DNA of 64,000 bases, taken from the NCBI GenBank assembly GCA_024404875.1, contig JAKSPK010000001.1, forward strand, positions 1 through 64,000, given 5' to 3'. The DNA comes from Oscillospiraceae bacterium. Lineage in GTDB: Bacteria > Bacillota > Clostridia > Oscillospirales > Ruminococcaceae. A program made the translations under genes and the position numbers. Of this stretch, positions 43,733 to 54,516 are shown in pieces (within the stretch, counting starts at the first letter, position 1; each line of letters starts with the position of its first letter). Below the pieces are notes generated by a model that was given only the letters and a program-made list of their open reading frames with translations, did no database searches and had not been told where the DNA came from.

Positions 43733-44875
43733 ATGCGAATCTTATCATTCAGTGCGGAAGGCTTCCGCAATCTGGAACAGCTGCAAATATTGCCGCATCC
43801 GGAGAGGAATCTGATCTGCGGAAATAATGCGCAGGGCAAGACAAATCTGCTGGAGGCGATCTGGAGCTGTACCGGCTGCCGCAGTTTTCGCGGTGCAAAG
43901 GAAAAGGATTTCATTGGACTCAAGGCTCAGGCGATGCATCTGCATCTGAAATTTCAGGACAGCAGACGCATACAGGAGATCCGGATCCATATGGCGCGCG
44001 GCGAGGGCAAACAGAAAAAGATCCTGCTCAACGGCGTTCCGCTGAAGGGCGGGAGCGGATTGTTCTCACAGTTTCAGTGCGTGGTATTCTCACCGGACGA
44101 CCGGGAGCTGATTCGTTCCGGGCCGGAGAAGCGCCGCAGCTTCATGGATCTTTGCGGTTCGCAGCTTACTCCGGCTATGCTTGGCTGTCTGCGGCGGTTT
44201 GAACAGCTGACCGCGCAGCGCAATGCTGTTCTGAAACAGATTCAGCTTGGCACCGCGAAAAAGCACGATCTGGCAGACTGGGATATCCAGCTTGCTGCGC
44301 ACGGCAGTCTGCTGACATGTCTGCGGTATGCCTATATCCGGCAGCTTGCGGCAGTCTGCGAGCAGCTTTATGCGTCGGTCACGGACGGCAGGGAAAAGCT
44401 TGCCGTGAAATACCGCTCGAATTTATTCCGGAATTCGGAGATTCCCGAAAAACCAACGAAGGAGATGCAGCAGCATTATTTTGAGCAGCTGCAAAAAAGT
44501 GCAGAGGATGATATCCGGCTTGGCTTTACTGCAAAGGGCGCCGGCAGAGATGATTTCAGCTGCAGGATCGGCGGACTTTCCGTGCGGGAATTTGGTTCGC
44601 AGGGACAACAGAAAAGTACGGCGCTTGTTCTGAAGCTTGCGCAGGCGGCAGTCTTTTATGACAAAAAGGATGAAACGCCGATTATTCTGTTGGATGATGT
44701 CATGGGCGAGCTGGACGGTCAGCGTCAGCGGCTTGTGTATGATATCGTCAATGATATGCAGATCTTTCTGACCACACCGCAGCCGGAGGCGGTCGGTTTT
44801 TCCGGAGCGGGAAAACGCTACAGCATGGAAAACGGCTGTCTGACGGAACAGAATGCAGAGCCGGAGGGCGCATAA
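43733..44875 (+). CDS. recF: DNA replication and repair protein RecF
   Basis: This 380-residue SMC-like ATPase helps load RecA at gaps. Walker A is GNNAQGKTNLLEAI, the signature motif is GSQGQQKSTALVLKLAQ, and Walker B is PIILLDDVMGELD. Length and order are normal. It begins directly on the yaaA stop and overlaps remB by one base, which suggests tight coupling. Confidence 0.96.
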   Translation: MRILSFSAEGFRNLEQLQILPHPERNLICGNNAQGKTNLLEAIWSCTGCRSFRGAKEKDFIGLKAQAMHLHLKFQDSRRIQEIRIHMARGEGKQKKILLNGVPLKGGSGLFSQFQCVVFSPDDRELIRSGPEKRRSFMDLCGSQLTPAMLGCLRRFEQLTAQRNAVLKQIQLGTAKKHDLADWDIQLAAHGSLLTCLRYAYIRQLAAVCEQLYASVTDGREKLAVKYRSNLFRNSEIPEKPTKEMQQHYFEQLQKSAEDDIRLGFTAKGAGRDDFSCRIGGLSVREFGSQGQQKSTALVLKLAQAAVFYDKKDETPIILLDDVMGELDGQRQRLVYDIVNDMQIFLTTPQPEAVGFSGAGKRYSMENGCLTEQNAEPEGA

Positions 44876-45129
44876 TGTATATTCATCTTGGAGAACAGAT
44901 CTCGATCAACGATACAACTGTGATCGGGGTATTTGATATTGAAAATACGACAATCGGACAGGACACCCGCGCTTACCTGAGCCGGTTGGAAAAAGAGGGC
45001 AGAGCCATCAATGTTTCGGCGGAAATGCCGAAGAGCTTTGTTGTCTGTATGGAGAGCGGCGAGGAGATCGCGTATATATCCTCGATTTCTGTCGCGACGC
45101 TCCGCAAGCGTGCATTGACAATGTTCTGA
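44875..45129 (+). CDS. remB: RemB-like regulatory protein (DUF370)
   Basis: This 84-residue protein has the DUF370 pattern MYIHLGEQISI...VIGVFDIE...SFVVCMES, found between recF and gyrB in many Firmicutes. In Bacillus, RemA/RemB-type proteins affect matrix gene expression; the RemB activity is less clear. It starts on the last base of recF. Confidence 0.9.
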   Translation: MYIHLGEQISINDTTVIGVFDIENTTIGQDTRAYLSRLEKEGRAINVSAEMPKSFVVCMESGEEIAYISSISVATLRKRALTMF

Positions 45130-47136
<2,007 letters not shown>

Positions 47137-47151
47137 TCCGAAAGGGAATCT

Positions 47152-48015
47152 ATGGCAAAGGAAGAAAAGCTCCTGACTGTCCAAACCAAAATGAAGGACA
47201 GCGATTTTGATGATGTATACCGCATCTATGTCAACAACGAACGCGGCAGCGAACGCATGATCGGACTTGTGACCTGCATTGTGCTCGGCGTGATCTGCCT
47301 GCTGCTCTGCATTCTGCTGAAGCGGATGACATTTCTGTTTTATACGATCGGCTGTCTGCTGGTAGGCGCCGCATTTTATTTCACACCGTCAAACAAAAAG
47401 TTCATTGCGACAAACCGGCTTCAGTTCGGCGAATGGCGTGAGATCACATTTTACCCGCATTCGCTGACAATTATGGAGATTTTTGAGAAAGACGAAACAG
47501 AGAAAATGGATCCCGAAGAGATTGCCGATGCGGAAACCTCAATCGGCACCGGCAGCCTGACCGCATATGAAAATGCCCGCGGCTTTCTGTTTGCAGAAAA
47601 CAAAATCGTCAATCAGTTTGTATATGTCGCAAAGCGCAGTCTGAATCGGCAGGAGATCGCTGAGATCCGGAAATTTGCCGAGGAAAACTGCTCCGGCGGA
47701 TATCATCAGCTTGAAACGGCCTCGATCGTGGACGGCGAGGAACCGCCGGTTCCGGAGGATGACGAGAACGCAGCCTCTGTGACTGCTGAACTCTGCGGCC
47801 GGTATTACGGCGCAAAGCAGCTCCGGCTCTATGATGCAAAAGGTCAGCGTGTCAATCCGGACGGCAGAGTCATTTATGAGGATGATGATGCCGATGAGGA
47901 AAACGCACAGCAGGAAGCGCATACCGAAACAATAGATGCATCGGAGATAGATATCGAGAAAGCATTTGAGGATATCATTGCCGAGGAAACGGAGGAAGCG
48001 GAAGATGGCAAATAA
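47152..48015 (+). CDS. YcxB-like membrane protein (1)
   Basis: This 287-residue protein has a short cytoplasmic start, two close membrane helices (about 37-60 and 63-82) and a YcxB-like domain (about 85-185) with QFGEWREITFYPHSLTI and NKIVNQFVYVAKRSLNRQE. The last 85 residues are very acidic. AAAGGGAA precedes the ATG, 15 bases after gyrB. Function unknown. Confidence 0.78.
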   Translation: MAKEEKLLTVQTKMKDSDFDDVYRIYVNNERGSERMIGLVTCIVLGVICLLLCILLKRMTFLFYTIGCLLVGAAFYFTPSNKKFIATNRLQFGEWREITFYPHSLTIMEIFEKDETEKMDPEEIADAETSIGTGSLTAYENARGFLFAENKIVNQFVYVAKRSLNRQEIAEIRKFAEENCSGGYHQLETASIVDGEEPPVPEDDENAASVTAELCGRYYGAKQLRLYDAKGQRVNPDGRVIYEDDDADEENAQQEAHTETIDASEIDIEKAFEDIIAEETEEAEDGK

Positions 48016-48643
48016 GACACCGCTGCTGGAGCGCAGCTATCATATCCCGCTGGCGATGTTCGATGATGCATTCCGGAATTTCCAGAAGAAATATGTCTAT
48101 CCGCAGAATTTACTTCTGACCGCAGTTCTGCTGGCGGTTGCCGGAGTATATGTTCATGCGGTCGTAAAGGATAATACGCAGACGCTTGCATATATTCTGA
48201 TCCTTAGCTGCATCGCGATCATTCTCGTGCGCTGGTATCGGACTTTCAAGCTGCGCCGGTCAGTGCACGAAGCGCTGAAGGAGATCGAGCAGGACACCTA
48301 CGCACTTTCCGTTTTCGAAGACGGGCTGGAGATCCGGACAGAGGATGCGCCGAATCCGTCTGAAGAGGAAACAGCTCCCGCAGAAGAAGTTTCCGCTGAG
48401 GTCGAGCCTGCTTCCGCTGAAAAGCCGGACGGAAACGGCTTTCAGCAGCTTTTTCCGGACGAACCGGCTGAGAATGAGCCGATTCCGCCGACGGAAATCC
48501 GCTTTGGAAACGGCGTGAAGACACACGAATATCCGGATTATTTCATGGTGTATCTTGTCCGGCAGAATTTCTATGTTATTCCGAAGAAGGATTTCTCGGA
48601 GGACGAGAATGCACAGCTCCGGAAAATCTTTGGACTGGTGTAA
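48005..48643 (+). CDS. YcxB-like membrane protein (2)
   Basis: This 212-residue protein repeats the plan of the preceding gene in shorter form: a first segment, two helices (about 36-54 and 60-78) and a C-terminal YcxB-like strand region ending NFYVIPKKDFSEDE. An acidic linker with many Glu and Pro lies at about 110-160. It overlaps the previous gene by 11 bases, so the two are made together and may form a complex. The ATG at 48005 was chosen over one at 47966, which lies deeper in the upstream gene. Its end is 96 bases before gyrA. Confidence 0.75.
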   Translation: MANKTPLLERSYHIPLAMFDDAFRNFQKKYVYPQNLLLTAVLLAVAGVYVHAVVKDNTQTLAYILILSCIAIILVRWYRTFKLRRSVHEALKEIEQDTYALSVFEDGLEIRTEDAPNPSEEETAPAEEVSAEVEPASAEKPDGNGFQQLFPDEPAENEPIPPTEIRFGNGVKTHEYPDYFMVYLVRQNFYVIPKKDFSEDENAQLRKIFGLV

Positions 48644-48739
48644 AGTCCGTGAAGCATAATAACCGCATGAACGGAGTGGCTGCGGATGCAGCCCGATCCG
48701 CTGCATGATCTGATTTCATGAAAAGAGGAGGCAGAATCC

Positions 48740-51439
48740 TTGTACGACACAAGTAAAGCCATCATGATCCATCGTGACATTGAGGAGGAAATGCGTTCAT
48801 CGTTTCTTGCATATTCGATGTCTGTCATCACCTCCCGTGCACTGCCGGATGTGCGGGACGGCCTGAAGCCTGTTCACCGCCGCATCCTCTATACGCTGTT
48901 TGAAAAAAGTCTGACACCGGAAAAGCCCTACCGTAAGTGCGCCGATATTGTCGGTACAGTGCTGGGTGAGTATCATCCGCACGGTGATGCCTCGGTTTAT
49001 ATGGCGCTGGTGCGTTTGGCGCAGAGCTTTTCGATGCGTTATCCGCTCGTGGACGGCCACGGTAATTTCGGTACGGTTGACGGCGATCCGCCTGCTGCCT
49101 ACCGTTATACCGAAGCAAAGATGACGAAAATGTCGCTGGCAATGCTGACGGATATCCAGAAGGAGACTGTCGATTTCCAGGCGAATTATGATGACCGTCT
49201 GAAAGAACCGGTCGTTTTGCCGGCAAGATTCCCGAATCTGCTTGTCAATGGTTCTGAGGGAATCGCAGTCGGTATGGCATCACATATTCCGCCGCACAAT
49301 CTCGGCGAGGTTATTGATGCGTTGGATTATTTGATGACAAATCCGGACGCAACGCTGGAACAGCTGATGCAGTTCATCAAGGGACCTGATTTCCCGACCG
49401 GCGGTATCATCATGGGCAGAGCCGGAATGCGCGCAGCTTATGCGACAGGCAGAGGCAAGCTGACTGTCCGCTCAAAGACTGAGATTACTGAAATCAAGAA
49501 TCGCCAGTGCATCATCGTTTCGGAGATACCGTACATGGTGAACAAGGCGGAGCTTATCAAGTCGATCGCGGAGTTAGCAAAGGAAAAGCGCGTTGACGGC
49601 ATTCACGATATCCGTGACGAATCTGGCCGCAAAGAAAAGGTGCGCATCTGCATCGAGCTGAAAAAGGATGCAAATCCGAATCTTGTTCTGAATCAGCTTT
49701 TCCGTTATACACAGCTTCAGGACACCTACGGCATGATCAATCTTGCGCTGGTCAACGGCATTCCGAAGGAGCTTTCACTGAAAGAGATCCTTGTGCATTA
49801 TCTTGATCATCAGACCGATGTAGTACAGCGTGCCTCCCGCTTTGATCTGCGCAAGGCGCGTGAGCGTGCTCATCTCTTACAGGGATTTCTCGTCGCACTG
49901 GATTTCATTGACGAGGTTGTTGAGATCCTGCGTACATCGAAGTCGGTCGCTGAAGGTAAGGAGCGCCTGATTTCGCGTTTTGCTGAGGTCGATCTGACTA
50001 AGCTGCTGGAAGATGAAGCATACAGCAAAGCAATGGGACTTGTCGTCGATCCTTCCGAAAAGGTTTATCCGACCGTCGGACTCTCCGAGGCACAGGCTGA
50101 TGCGATCGTGCAGATGCGTCTCGGTCAGCTGACAGGTCTGGAGCGTGAAAAAATCCTGAATGAAGTTCGCTCGCTTTGTGAAAGTATCAACGATCTGCGT
50201 GATATCCTGTCGAACAGGGAGCGCGTGCTGGAGATTATTCGCGAGGATCTCGAAAAGATCCGCGGAAAATACGGTGATGAGCGCCGCACACAGATCGAGA
50301 GCGTCAGCGGCGAAATGGATATTGAAGATCTGATTCCGGTTGAGGACTGCGTTGTGACATATACGAATTTCGGATATATCAAGCGTGTTCCGGCCTCGGT
50401 ATACAAATCGCAGCGCCGCGGCGGCAGAGGTGTTTCCGGCATGAAGCAGCGCGAGGAGGATTTTGTCTCCGAGATGTTTGTCGGATCGAGCCATGACCAT
50501 GTGCTGTTCTTTACGAACCGCGGCATCATGTTTGATCTGAAATGCTTTGAAATCCCGATGGGCGGCAGAGATTCAAAGGGTACGAATATCATCAATCTGC
50601 TCCCGCTGGCTGAAAATGAAAAGATCGCTGCCATGATGAAGGTTAGTGAATTCAACGATGAAAGCTATATCGTCATGGTAACGAAGAACGGCAAAATCAA
50701 GCGTACGGCGCTGCCGGCGTACAAAAATGTCCGGAAAAACGGCTTGATCGCGATCAAGCTGGAGGAGGGCGACGAAATCGCCGGTGTGCGCTTGACAGGC
50801 GGACACGATCAGCTTTTTGTTGCAACAAAGAACGGCATGGCGATCCGTGTCGATGAAAACTGTATCCGGCCGCAGGGCAGAAGTGCGCACGGCGTCCGGA
50901 TTATGAAGCTGCGCGGTGAAGACGAAGTCGTCTCAATGGCGAGAGTTCGCGAGGGTGCAACGCTCCTGACCGTCACGGAAAAGGGCTTCGGAAAGCGTGC
51001 ACGGATCGAGGATTACCGCATCCAGAACCGCGGCGGCTTCGGTCTCAATAACTATAAGCCGGATGAGGAACGCGGAAAGGTCTGCGGCATCAAGGTGGTT
51101 GATGAGACTGATGATATCATGATGATTTCGAGCGACGGCATCATCATTCGCATTCGCACGGCAGATATCCGCATCATGGGCAGAATGGCAAAGGGAGTCC
51201 GGGTGATGCGAGTTTCGGAGGACGGCAGAGTGATGTCCTTCACACGCACCGAGCATGAGGATGATGCGGAAATCACCGAGGTCGAGCAGCTTTCCGAGGA
51301 AGAACTGAAGGCACAGGAGGCGGAAGCTGCTGCGGAGGAATCTGCTGAGAGCGAAGAGATCGCTGCGGAGGAGATCGCTGAGGCGGAAGAATCCGAAGAG
51401 GATAACGAGCTTGATGAGGACGCATCCGACGAAGAATAA
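48740..51439 (+). CDS. gyrA: DNA gyrase subunit A
   Basis: This 899-residue breakage-reunion subunit has the catalytic Tyr123 in AAYRYTEAK and the GyrA box QRRGGRG, which marks gyrase rather than topoisomerase IV. In the quinolone-determining region, YHPHGDASVYMALVR has Ala84 and Met88 where E. coli has Ser83 and Asp87. The start is a TTG with GGAGG at 9 bases. The last 60 residues are a highly acidic Glu/Ala/Ser tail, longer than usual, which could tune supercoiling. Confidence 0.96.
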   Translation: MYDTSKAIMIHRDIEEEMRSSFLAYSMSVITSRALPDVRDGLKPVHRRILYTLFEKSLTPEKPYRKCADIVGTVLGEYHPHGDASVYMALVRLAQSFSMRYPLVDGHGNFGTVDGDPPAAYRYTEAKMTKMSLAMLTDIQKETVDFQANYDDRLKEPVVLPARFPNLLVNGSEGIAVGMASHIPPHNLGEVIDALDYLMTNPDATLEQLMQFIKGPDFPTGGIIMGRAGMRAAYATGRGKLTVRSKTEITEIKNRQCIIVSEIPYMVNKAELIKSIAELAKEKRVDGIHDIRDESGRKEKVRICIELKKDANPNLVLNQLFRYTQLQDTYGMINLALVNGIPKELSLKEILVHYLDHQTDVVQRASRFDLRKARERAHLLQGFLVALDFIDEVVEILRTSKSVAEGKERLISRFAEVDLTKLLEDEAYSKAMGLVVDPSEKVYPTVGLSEAQADAIVQMRLGQLTGLEREKILNEVRSLCESINDLRDILSNRERVLEIIREDLEKIRGKYGDERRTQIESVSGEMDIEDLIPVEDCVVTYTNFGYIKRVPASVYKSQRRGGRGVSGMKQREEDFVSEMFVGSSHDHVLFFTNRGIMFDLKCFEIPMGGRDSKGTNIINLLPLAENEKIAAMMKVSEFNDESYIVMVTKNGKIKRTALPAYKNVRKNGLIAIKLEEGDEIAGVRLTGGHDQLFVATKNGMAIRVDENCIRPQGRSAHGVRIMKLRGEDEVVSMARVREGATLLTVTEKGFGKRARIEDYRIQNRGGFGLNNYKPDEERGKVCGIKVVDETDDIMMISSDGIIIRIRTADIRIMGRMAKGVRVMRVSEDGRVMSFTRTEHEDDAEITEVEQLSEEELKAQEAEAAAEESAESEEIAAEEIAEAEESEEDNELDEDASDEE

Positions 51440-51458
51440 CAGATAAGGAGGCTGCCGA

Positions 51459-51899
51459 ATGGAACGCGGAGAAATCGTAAAGCGCTGTATACTGATATTT
51501 TTCGGCAGTCTGTTTCTGCAAATCTTTTGTTGGGCGATGTATTCTCTGCTCGAGATGCGCATCTGGATGTGCGGTCTTTCGGTAATTGTGACGGCACTGC
51601 TTTATCATTTCCTGCAAACGGAGGAGCAGACCGGATTATCGCGAAAAAATGTATTTTTCGCAGCGATCCTTGCGCCGTTTGTGCTGAGCCTTGCAGTGAC
51701 GGTCATTCAGCTTTTGAAATACCCGAATCTCAGTTTGCTGAGCGCTTCCCTGGATGGTGTTTCTCCGCTGACGGAGACTGTCTCGCTCTATGCGACGCGC
51801 ATTGCGCTGAACGGTTTGATTCTGCTGATCTTTGCGGCAATCGACCGCGCATTTCTGCGGAAACCGAAAAAGGAGCAGAAAAATGAAAAACTTTCGTAA
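51459..51899 (+). CDS. Small membrane protein after gyrA (1)
   Basis: This 146-residue protein has four predicted membrane helices and a basic C-terminal tail (RKPKKEQKNEK). It resembles DUF3021-type small membrane proteins in length and layout, but the match is not firm. AAGGAGG precedes the ATG, 20 bases after gyrA. It overlaps the next gene by 17 bases. Confidence 0.65.
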   Translation: MERGEIVKRCILIFFGSLFLQIFCWAMYSLLEMRIWMCGLSVIVTALLYHFLQTEEQTGLSRKNVFFAAILAPFVLSLAVTVIQLLKYPNLSLLSASLDGVSPLTETVSLYATRIALNGLILLIFAAIDRAFLRKPKKEQKNEKLS

Positions 51900-52293
51900 A
51901 TACGCGGTTTTATTTCTGCTCCCGCTTCATATTCTTCTGATTCTGTTGTTCGTATACGGCAGTCCGGCCGATTATGTATACAGCATCGCAACACTCGGAG
52001 CTTTGCTGGCGGACTTTGCGCTGTCATTCCTGCAAAATGAGATCTTCACTTCCCGGCGAAGCAGCATCCGGATAGTGATGCATGATTTTCGGCCGTATTT
52101 GCTGGAAAAACTTGAAATCATAGCTGCGGACTGGATCATCATTTTGCTGATGACACAGGGAGATATTTTGCGCGATGCATACAAATACTGCGTGTCCGGC
52201 ATTCTGTTGACGGCGATGGTGATTTTGAGTGCGATTGTGACCTTTGTGACCGCTGCGGCGCGCACGATGATGTATCATGATGAAAAGAGGTAA
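51883..52293 (+). CDS. Small membrane protein after gyrA (2)
   Basis: This 136-residue protein has four predicted helices and no known domain. The ATG at 51883 follows AAGGAG inside the upstream gene; an in-frame ATG at 51832 is less likely because it lies further into it. It is probably the partner of the preceding membrane protein and is followed after 5 bases by deoC. Confidence 0.65.
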   Translation: MKNFRKYAVLFLLPLHILLILLFVYGSPADYVYSIATLGALLADFALSFLQNEIFTSRRSSIRIVMHDFRPYLLEKLEIIAADWIIILLMTQGDILRDAYKYCVSGILLTAMVILSAIVTFVTAAARTMMYHDEKR

Positions 52294-52298
52294 CATAT

Positions 52299-52940
52299 AT
52301 GACAAATGCGGAGATCCTTTCGCATATTGACCATACAGTACTGAAGGCGACTGCAAAATGGGAGGATATTGCGCAGATCTGCGAAGAGGCGCTGCAATAT
52401 CATACTGCCTCGGTCTGCATCCCGTCCTATTGGGTGAAGCAGGCGCATGAGACTTATCCGGCGCTTAATATCTGCACAGTCGTCGGCTTTCCGCTTGGCT
52501 ATTCAACAGCCGCTGCTAAGGCCGCAGAGGCAGAAGAAGCGATTCGCCTCGGCGCATCTGAGATCGACATGGTAATCAATATATCTGCATTGAAAAACGG
52601 AAATGATGACATCGTTTTCGAGGAGATCAAAACGCTGCGAAAGGTCTGCCGTGATACAGTGCTGAAGGTTATCATCGAGACCTGCTTCCTGACGGAGGAA
52701 GAAAAAATCCGCTGCTGCGAACTCGTGACAGAAGCCGGTGCGGATTATATCAAGACTTCGACAGGATTTGGCACAGCAGGTGCGGAACTGGATGATATTT
52801 CGCTTTTCAGAAAGCATATCGGCAGCGGCGTGAAGATTAAAGCTGCGGGCGGCATTCGTACACGCGAGGCAATGGAAGCTTTTCTGGCTGCGGGTTGTGA
52901 CCGTATCGGATGCAGCGCCGCGAAAATTCTGTTTACATAA
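52299..52940 (+). CDS. deoC: Deoxyribose-phosphate aldolase
   Basis: This 213-residue enzyme splits 2-deoxyribose 5-phosphate into acetaldehyde and glyceraldehyde 3-phosphate in nucleoside breakdown. Lys152 in DYIKTSTGFG is the Schiff-base residue; Asp90 in SEIDMVIN and Lys181 in VKIKAAGG complete the proton relay. Length is typical. AGAGG lies before the ATG. It overlaps the next gene by one base. No other deo gene is near. Confidence 0.95.
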   Translation: MTNAEILSHIDHTVLKATAKWEDIAQICEEALQYHTASVCIPSYWVKQAHETYPALNICTVVGFPLGYSTAAAKAAEAEEAIRLGASEIDMVINISALKNGNDDIVFEEIKTLRKVCRDTVLKVIIETCFLTEEEKIRCCELVTEAGADYIKTSTGFGTAGAELDDISLFRKHIGSGVKIKAAGGIRTREAMEAFLAAGCDRIGCSAAKILFT

Positions 52941-53545
52941 TGGAGATCCTGCTCTCTGCATACGAAAAAAGTATGCATCAGCTGATGTTTCGTGTTTATG
53001 CAGAACCGCTTCCGGATACCGGGCCGAGGCAGAGTCACAAGGCGGCGCATTTTGCAGCGCTTGATCTGCTCAGTTCGGCTCTTGCAGAAGACTTCGGCGT
53101 ATATCATGCCGTTATCCGGCGCAGCGGACTTGGAAAACCGAAGCTGATACACGATTCTTTGCATATGAATCTCTCGCATTGCCGCGGGCTTGCAGTCGCG
53201 GCGATCGGCAGAGTTCGGCTTGGCGTGGATGCGGAAGCGCCGCGCAGTGTGCCGGATTCGCTGATCGAAAAGGTTTGCACACCGGAAGAGATCAGCGCAA
53301 TCCGCGCAGATGATGACAAAAATCGCGCATTTTCGCGCTTTTGGACACTCAAGGAGGCTTATTCAAAATGGGACGGCCGCGGCCTGGCGATCGGCTTTGC
53401 ATCGCTTGGCTTCACGCTCTCGGATGAGATCACCTTTCATCATCCGGCGGCGGATGCAGTCCGTTTTGTACAGCTTTCCTATTCTGATACACATATCGTT
53501 TCGTTATGCTATCCGTCGGGCAGCGCGCTCTGCCTGACAACCTGA
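52940..53545 (+). CDS. Sfp-type 4'-phosphopantetheinyl transferase
   Basis: This 201-residue enzyme would move phosphopantetheine from CoA to carrier proteins. LGVDAEAPR supplies the metal-binding Asp and Glu, and FWTLKEAYSKWDGRGL is the second signature (WxxKEA). It is shorter than Bacillus Sfp (about 225). The start ATG overlaps the deoC stop. No carrier-protein or synthase gene is in the window, so the substrate may be the fatty-acid ACP or a distant pathway. Confidence 0.9.
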   Translation: MEILLSAYEKSMHQLMFRVYAEPLPDTGPRQSHKAAHFAALDLLSSALAEDFGVYHAVIRRSGLGKPKLIHDSLHMNLSHCRGLAVAAIGRVRLGVDAEAPRSVPDSLIEKVCTPEEISAIRADDDKNRAFSRFWTLKEAYSKWDGRGLAIGFASLGFTLSDEITFHHPAADAVRFVQLSYSDTHIVSLCYPSGSALCLTT

Positions 53546-53585
53546 ACCCCGATACTTCTATTACAACCGAACGGAGGGCTTATCC

Positions 53586-54356
53586 ATGCTGACGATTGAT
53601 TTACGCGGCAGTCTTGCTGTTATTACAGGCGCATCCGGAATGCTCGGACGCGCGATCGCTGCGACATTCGCCGACTGCGGTGCCGATCTGGTGCTGCATT
53701 ATTTCCATGGCAGAGAGGAAGCCGAGGCGCTGGCCGTTGAGCTGCGCCGCAAGACCGGCAGACGCATCATGACCGTTCAGGCGGACATCACCTCGCCGGA
53801 GGATGTACTGCGCATGAAAAAAGAGGTCATTCAGCGCATGGGTGTGCCGGATATTCTCGTTCACAATGCGGTTATTCAGTATGACTGGAAGCCGATCATT
53901 GAGCAGCCGCTGATTGATTTTGACGGACAGTATCAGTCCTGCGTCATGCAGACTGTCCACATGGTTAAGGCGTTTGTGCCGGAGCTGATTGAAAAGGGCA
54001 GCGGCGGGCGCATCGTTGTCATCAATACGGAATGCGCTGCGATGGCGGAAGCCGGATGCGGTGCATATACGGCGGCGAAGCGTGGTCTGGACGGCATTGT
54101 CCGTGTGCTGGCGAAGGAGCTGGGACCGCATCAGATCACAGTCAATCAGGTCGCGCCGGGCTGGACGATCACCGAGAACGACCGCCGAAATCATACCGAG
54201 TCTCAGCCGGAATATGAGAAATCAGTTCCGCTTGGACGACGCGGAACCGATCAGGAAATTGCACAGATGTGTTCATTTCTTGCATCGCCGCTTGCTTCGT
54301 TCACGACCGGCGCCTATATTCCGGTCTCCGGCGGCAGAGTTATGCCGGCGATCTGA
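53586..54356 (+). CDS. Short-chain dehydrogenase/reductase, FabG-like
   Basis: This 256-residue oxidoreductase has the cofactor motif TGASGMLGRAIAA, NAVIQ in place of NNAG, and the YTAAK catalytic pair. Where the catalytic Ser normally stands (13 residues before the Tyr) there is a Thr in VINTECAAM, a substitution sometimes tolerated. The C-terminal VNQVAPGWTITEN is typical. It resembles 3-oxoacyl-ACP reductases, and lying after a phosphopantetheinyl transferase supports an acyl-carrier role, but sugar or alcohol substrates are possible. A CGGAGGG site precedes the ATG. Confidence 0.85.
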   Translation: MLTIDLRGSLAVITGASGMLGRAIAATFADCGADLVLHYFHGREEAEALAVELRRKTGRRIMTVQADITSPEDVLRMKKEVIQRMGVPDILVHNAVIQYDWKPIIEQPLIDFDGQYQSCVMQTVHMVKAFVPELIEKGSGGRIVVINTECAAMAEAGCGAYTAAKRGLDGIVRVLAKELGPHQITVNQVAPGWTITENDRRNHTESQPEYEKSVPLGRRGTDQEIAQMCSFLASPLASFTTGAYIPVSGGRVMPAI

Positions 54357-54421
54357 TTAGGAAGCGTAGAAGTATTCTCATAGAATCGAATGGAACCCGA
54401 TTCCGACCGGACGGGCGGAGC

Positions 54422-54494
54422 GTATTCAGAATTATGTTTCCTGAATACACAACGCGCCGTGCAATCTGTATTTATGAGACCGGAAGCTGGTCTC
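54422..54494 (+). other. Two hairpins in the purB leader
   Basis: GTATTCAG (54422-54429) pairs with CTGAATAC (54441-54448), and GAGACC (54476-54481) pairs with GGTCTC (54489-54494), just before the purB ribosome-binding site at 54501. No purine riboswitch core could be matched. Confidence 0.4.
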
Positions 54495-54516
54495 TGAAAA
54501 GAAAGGAATGTGCCAC

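Noticed and set aside
54357..54516. Purine riboswitch before purB
   Set aside because: Two small hairpins are present but the three-way junction and loop sequences of the purine class could not be matched.
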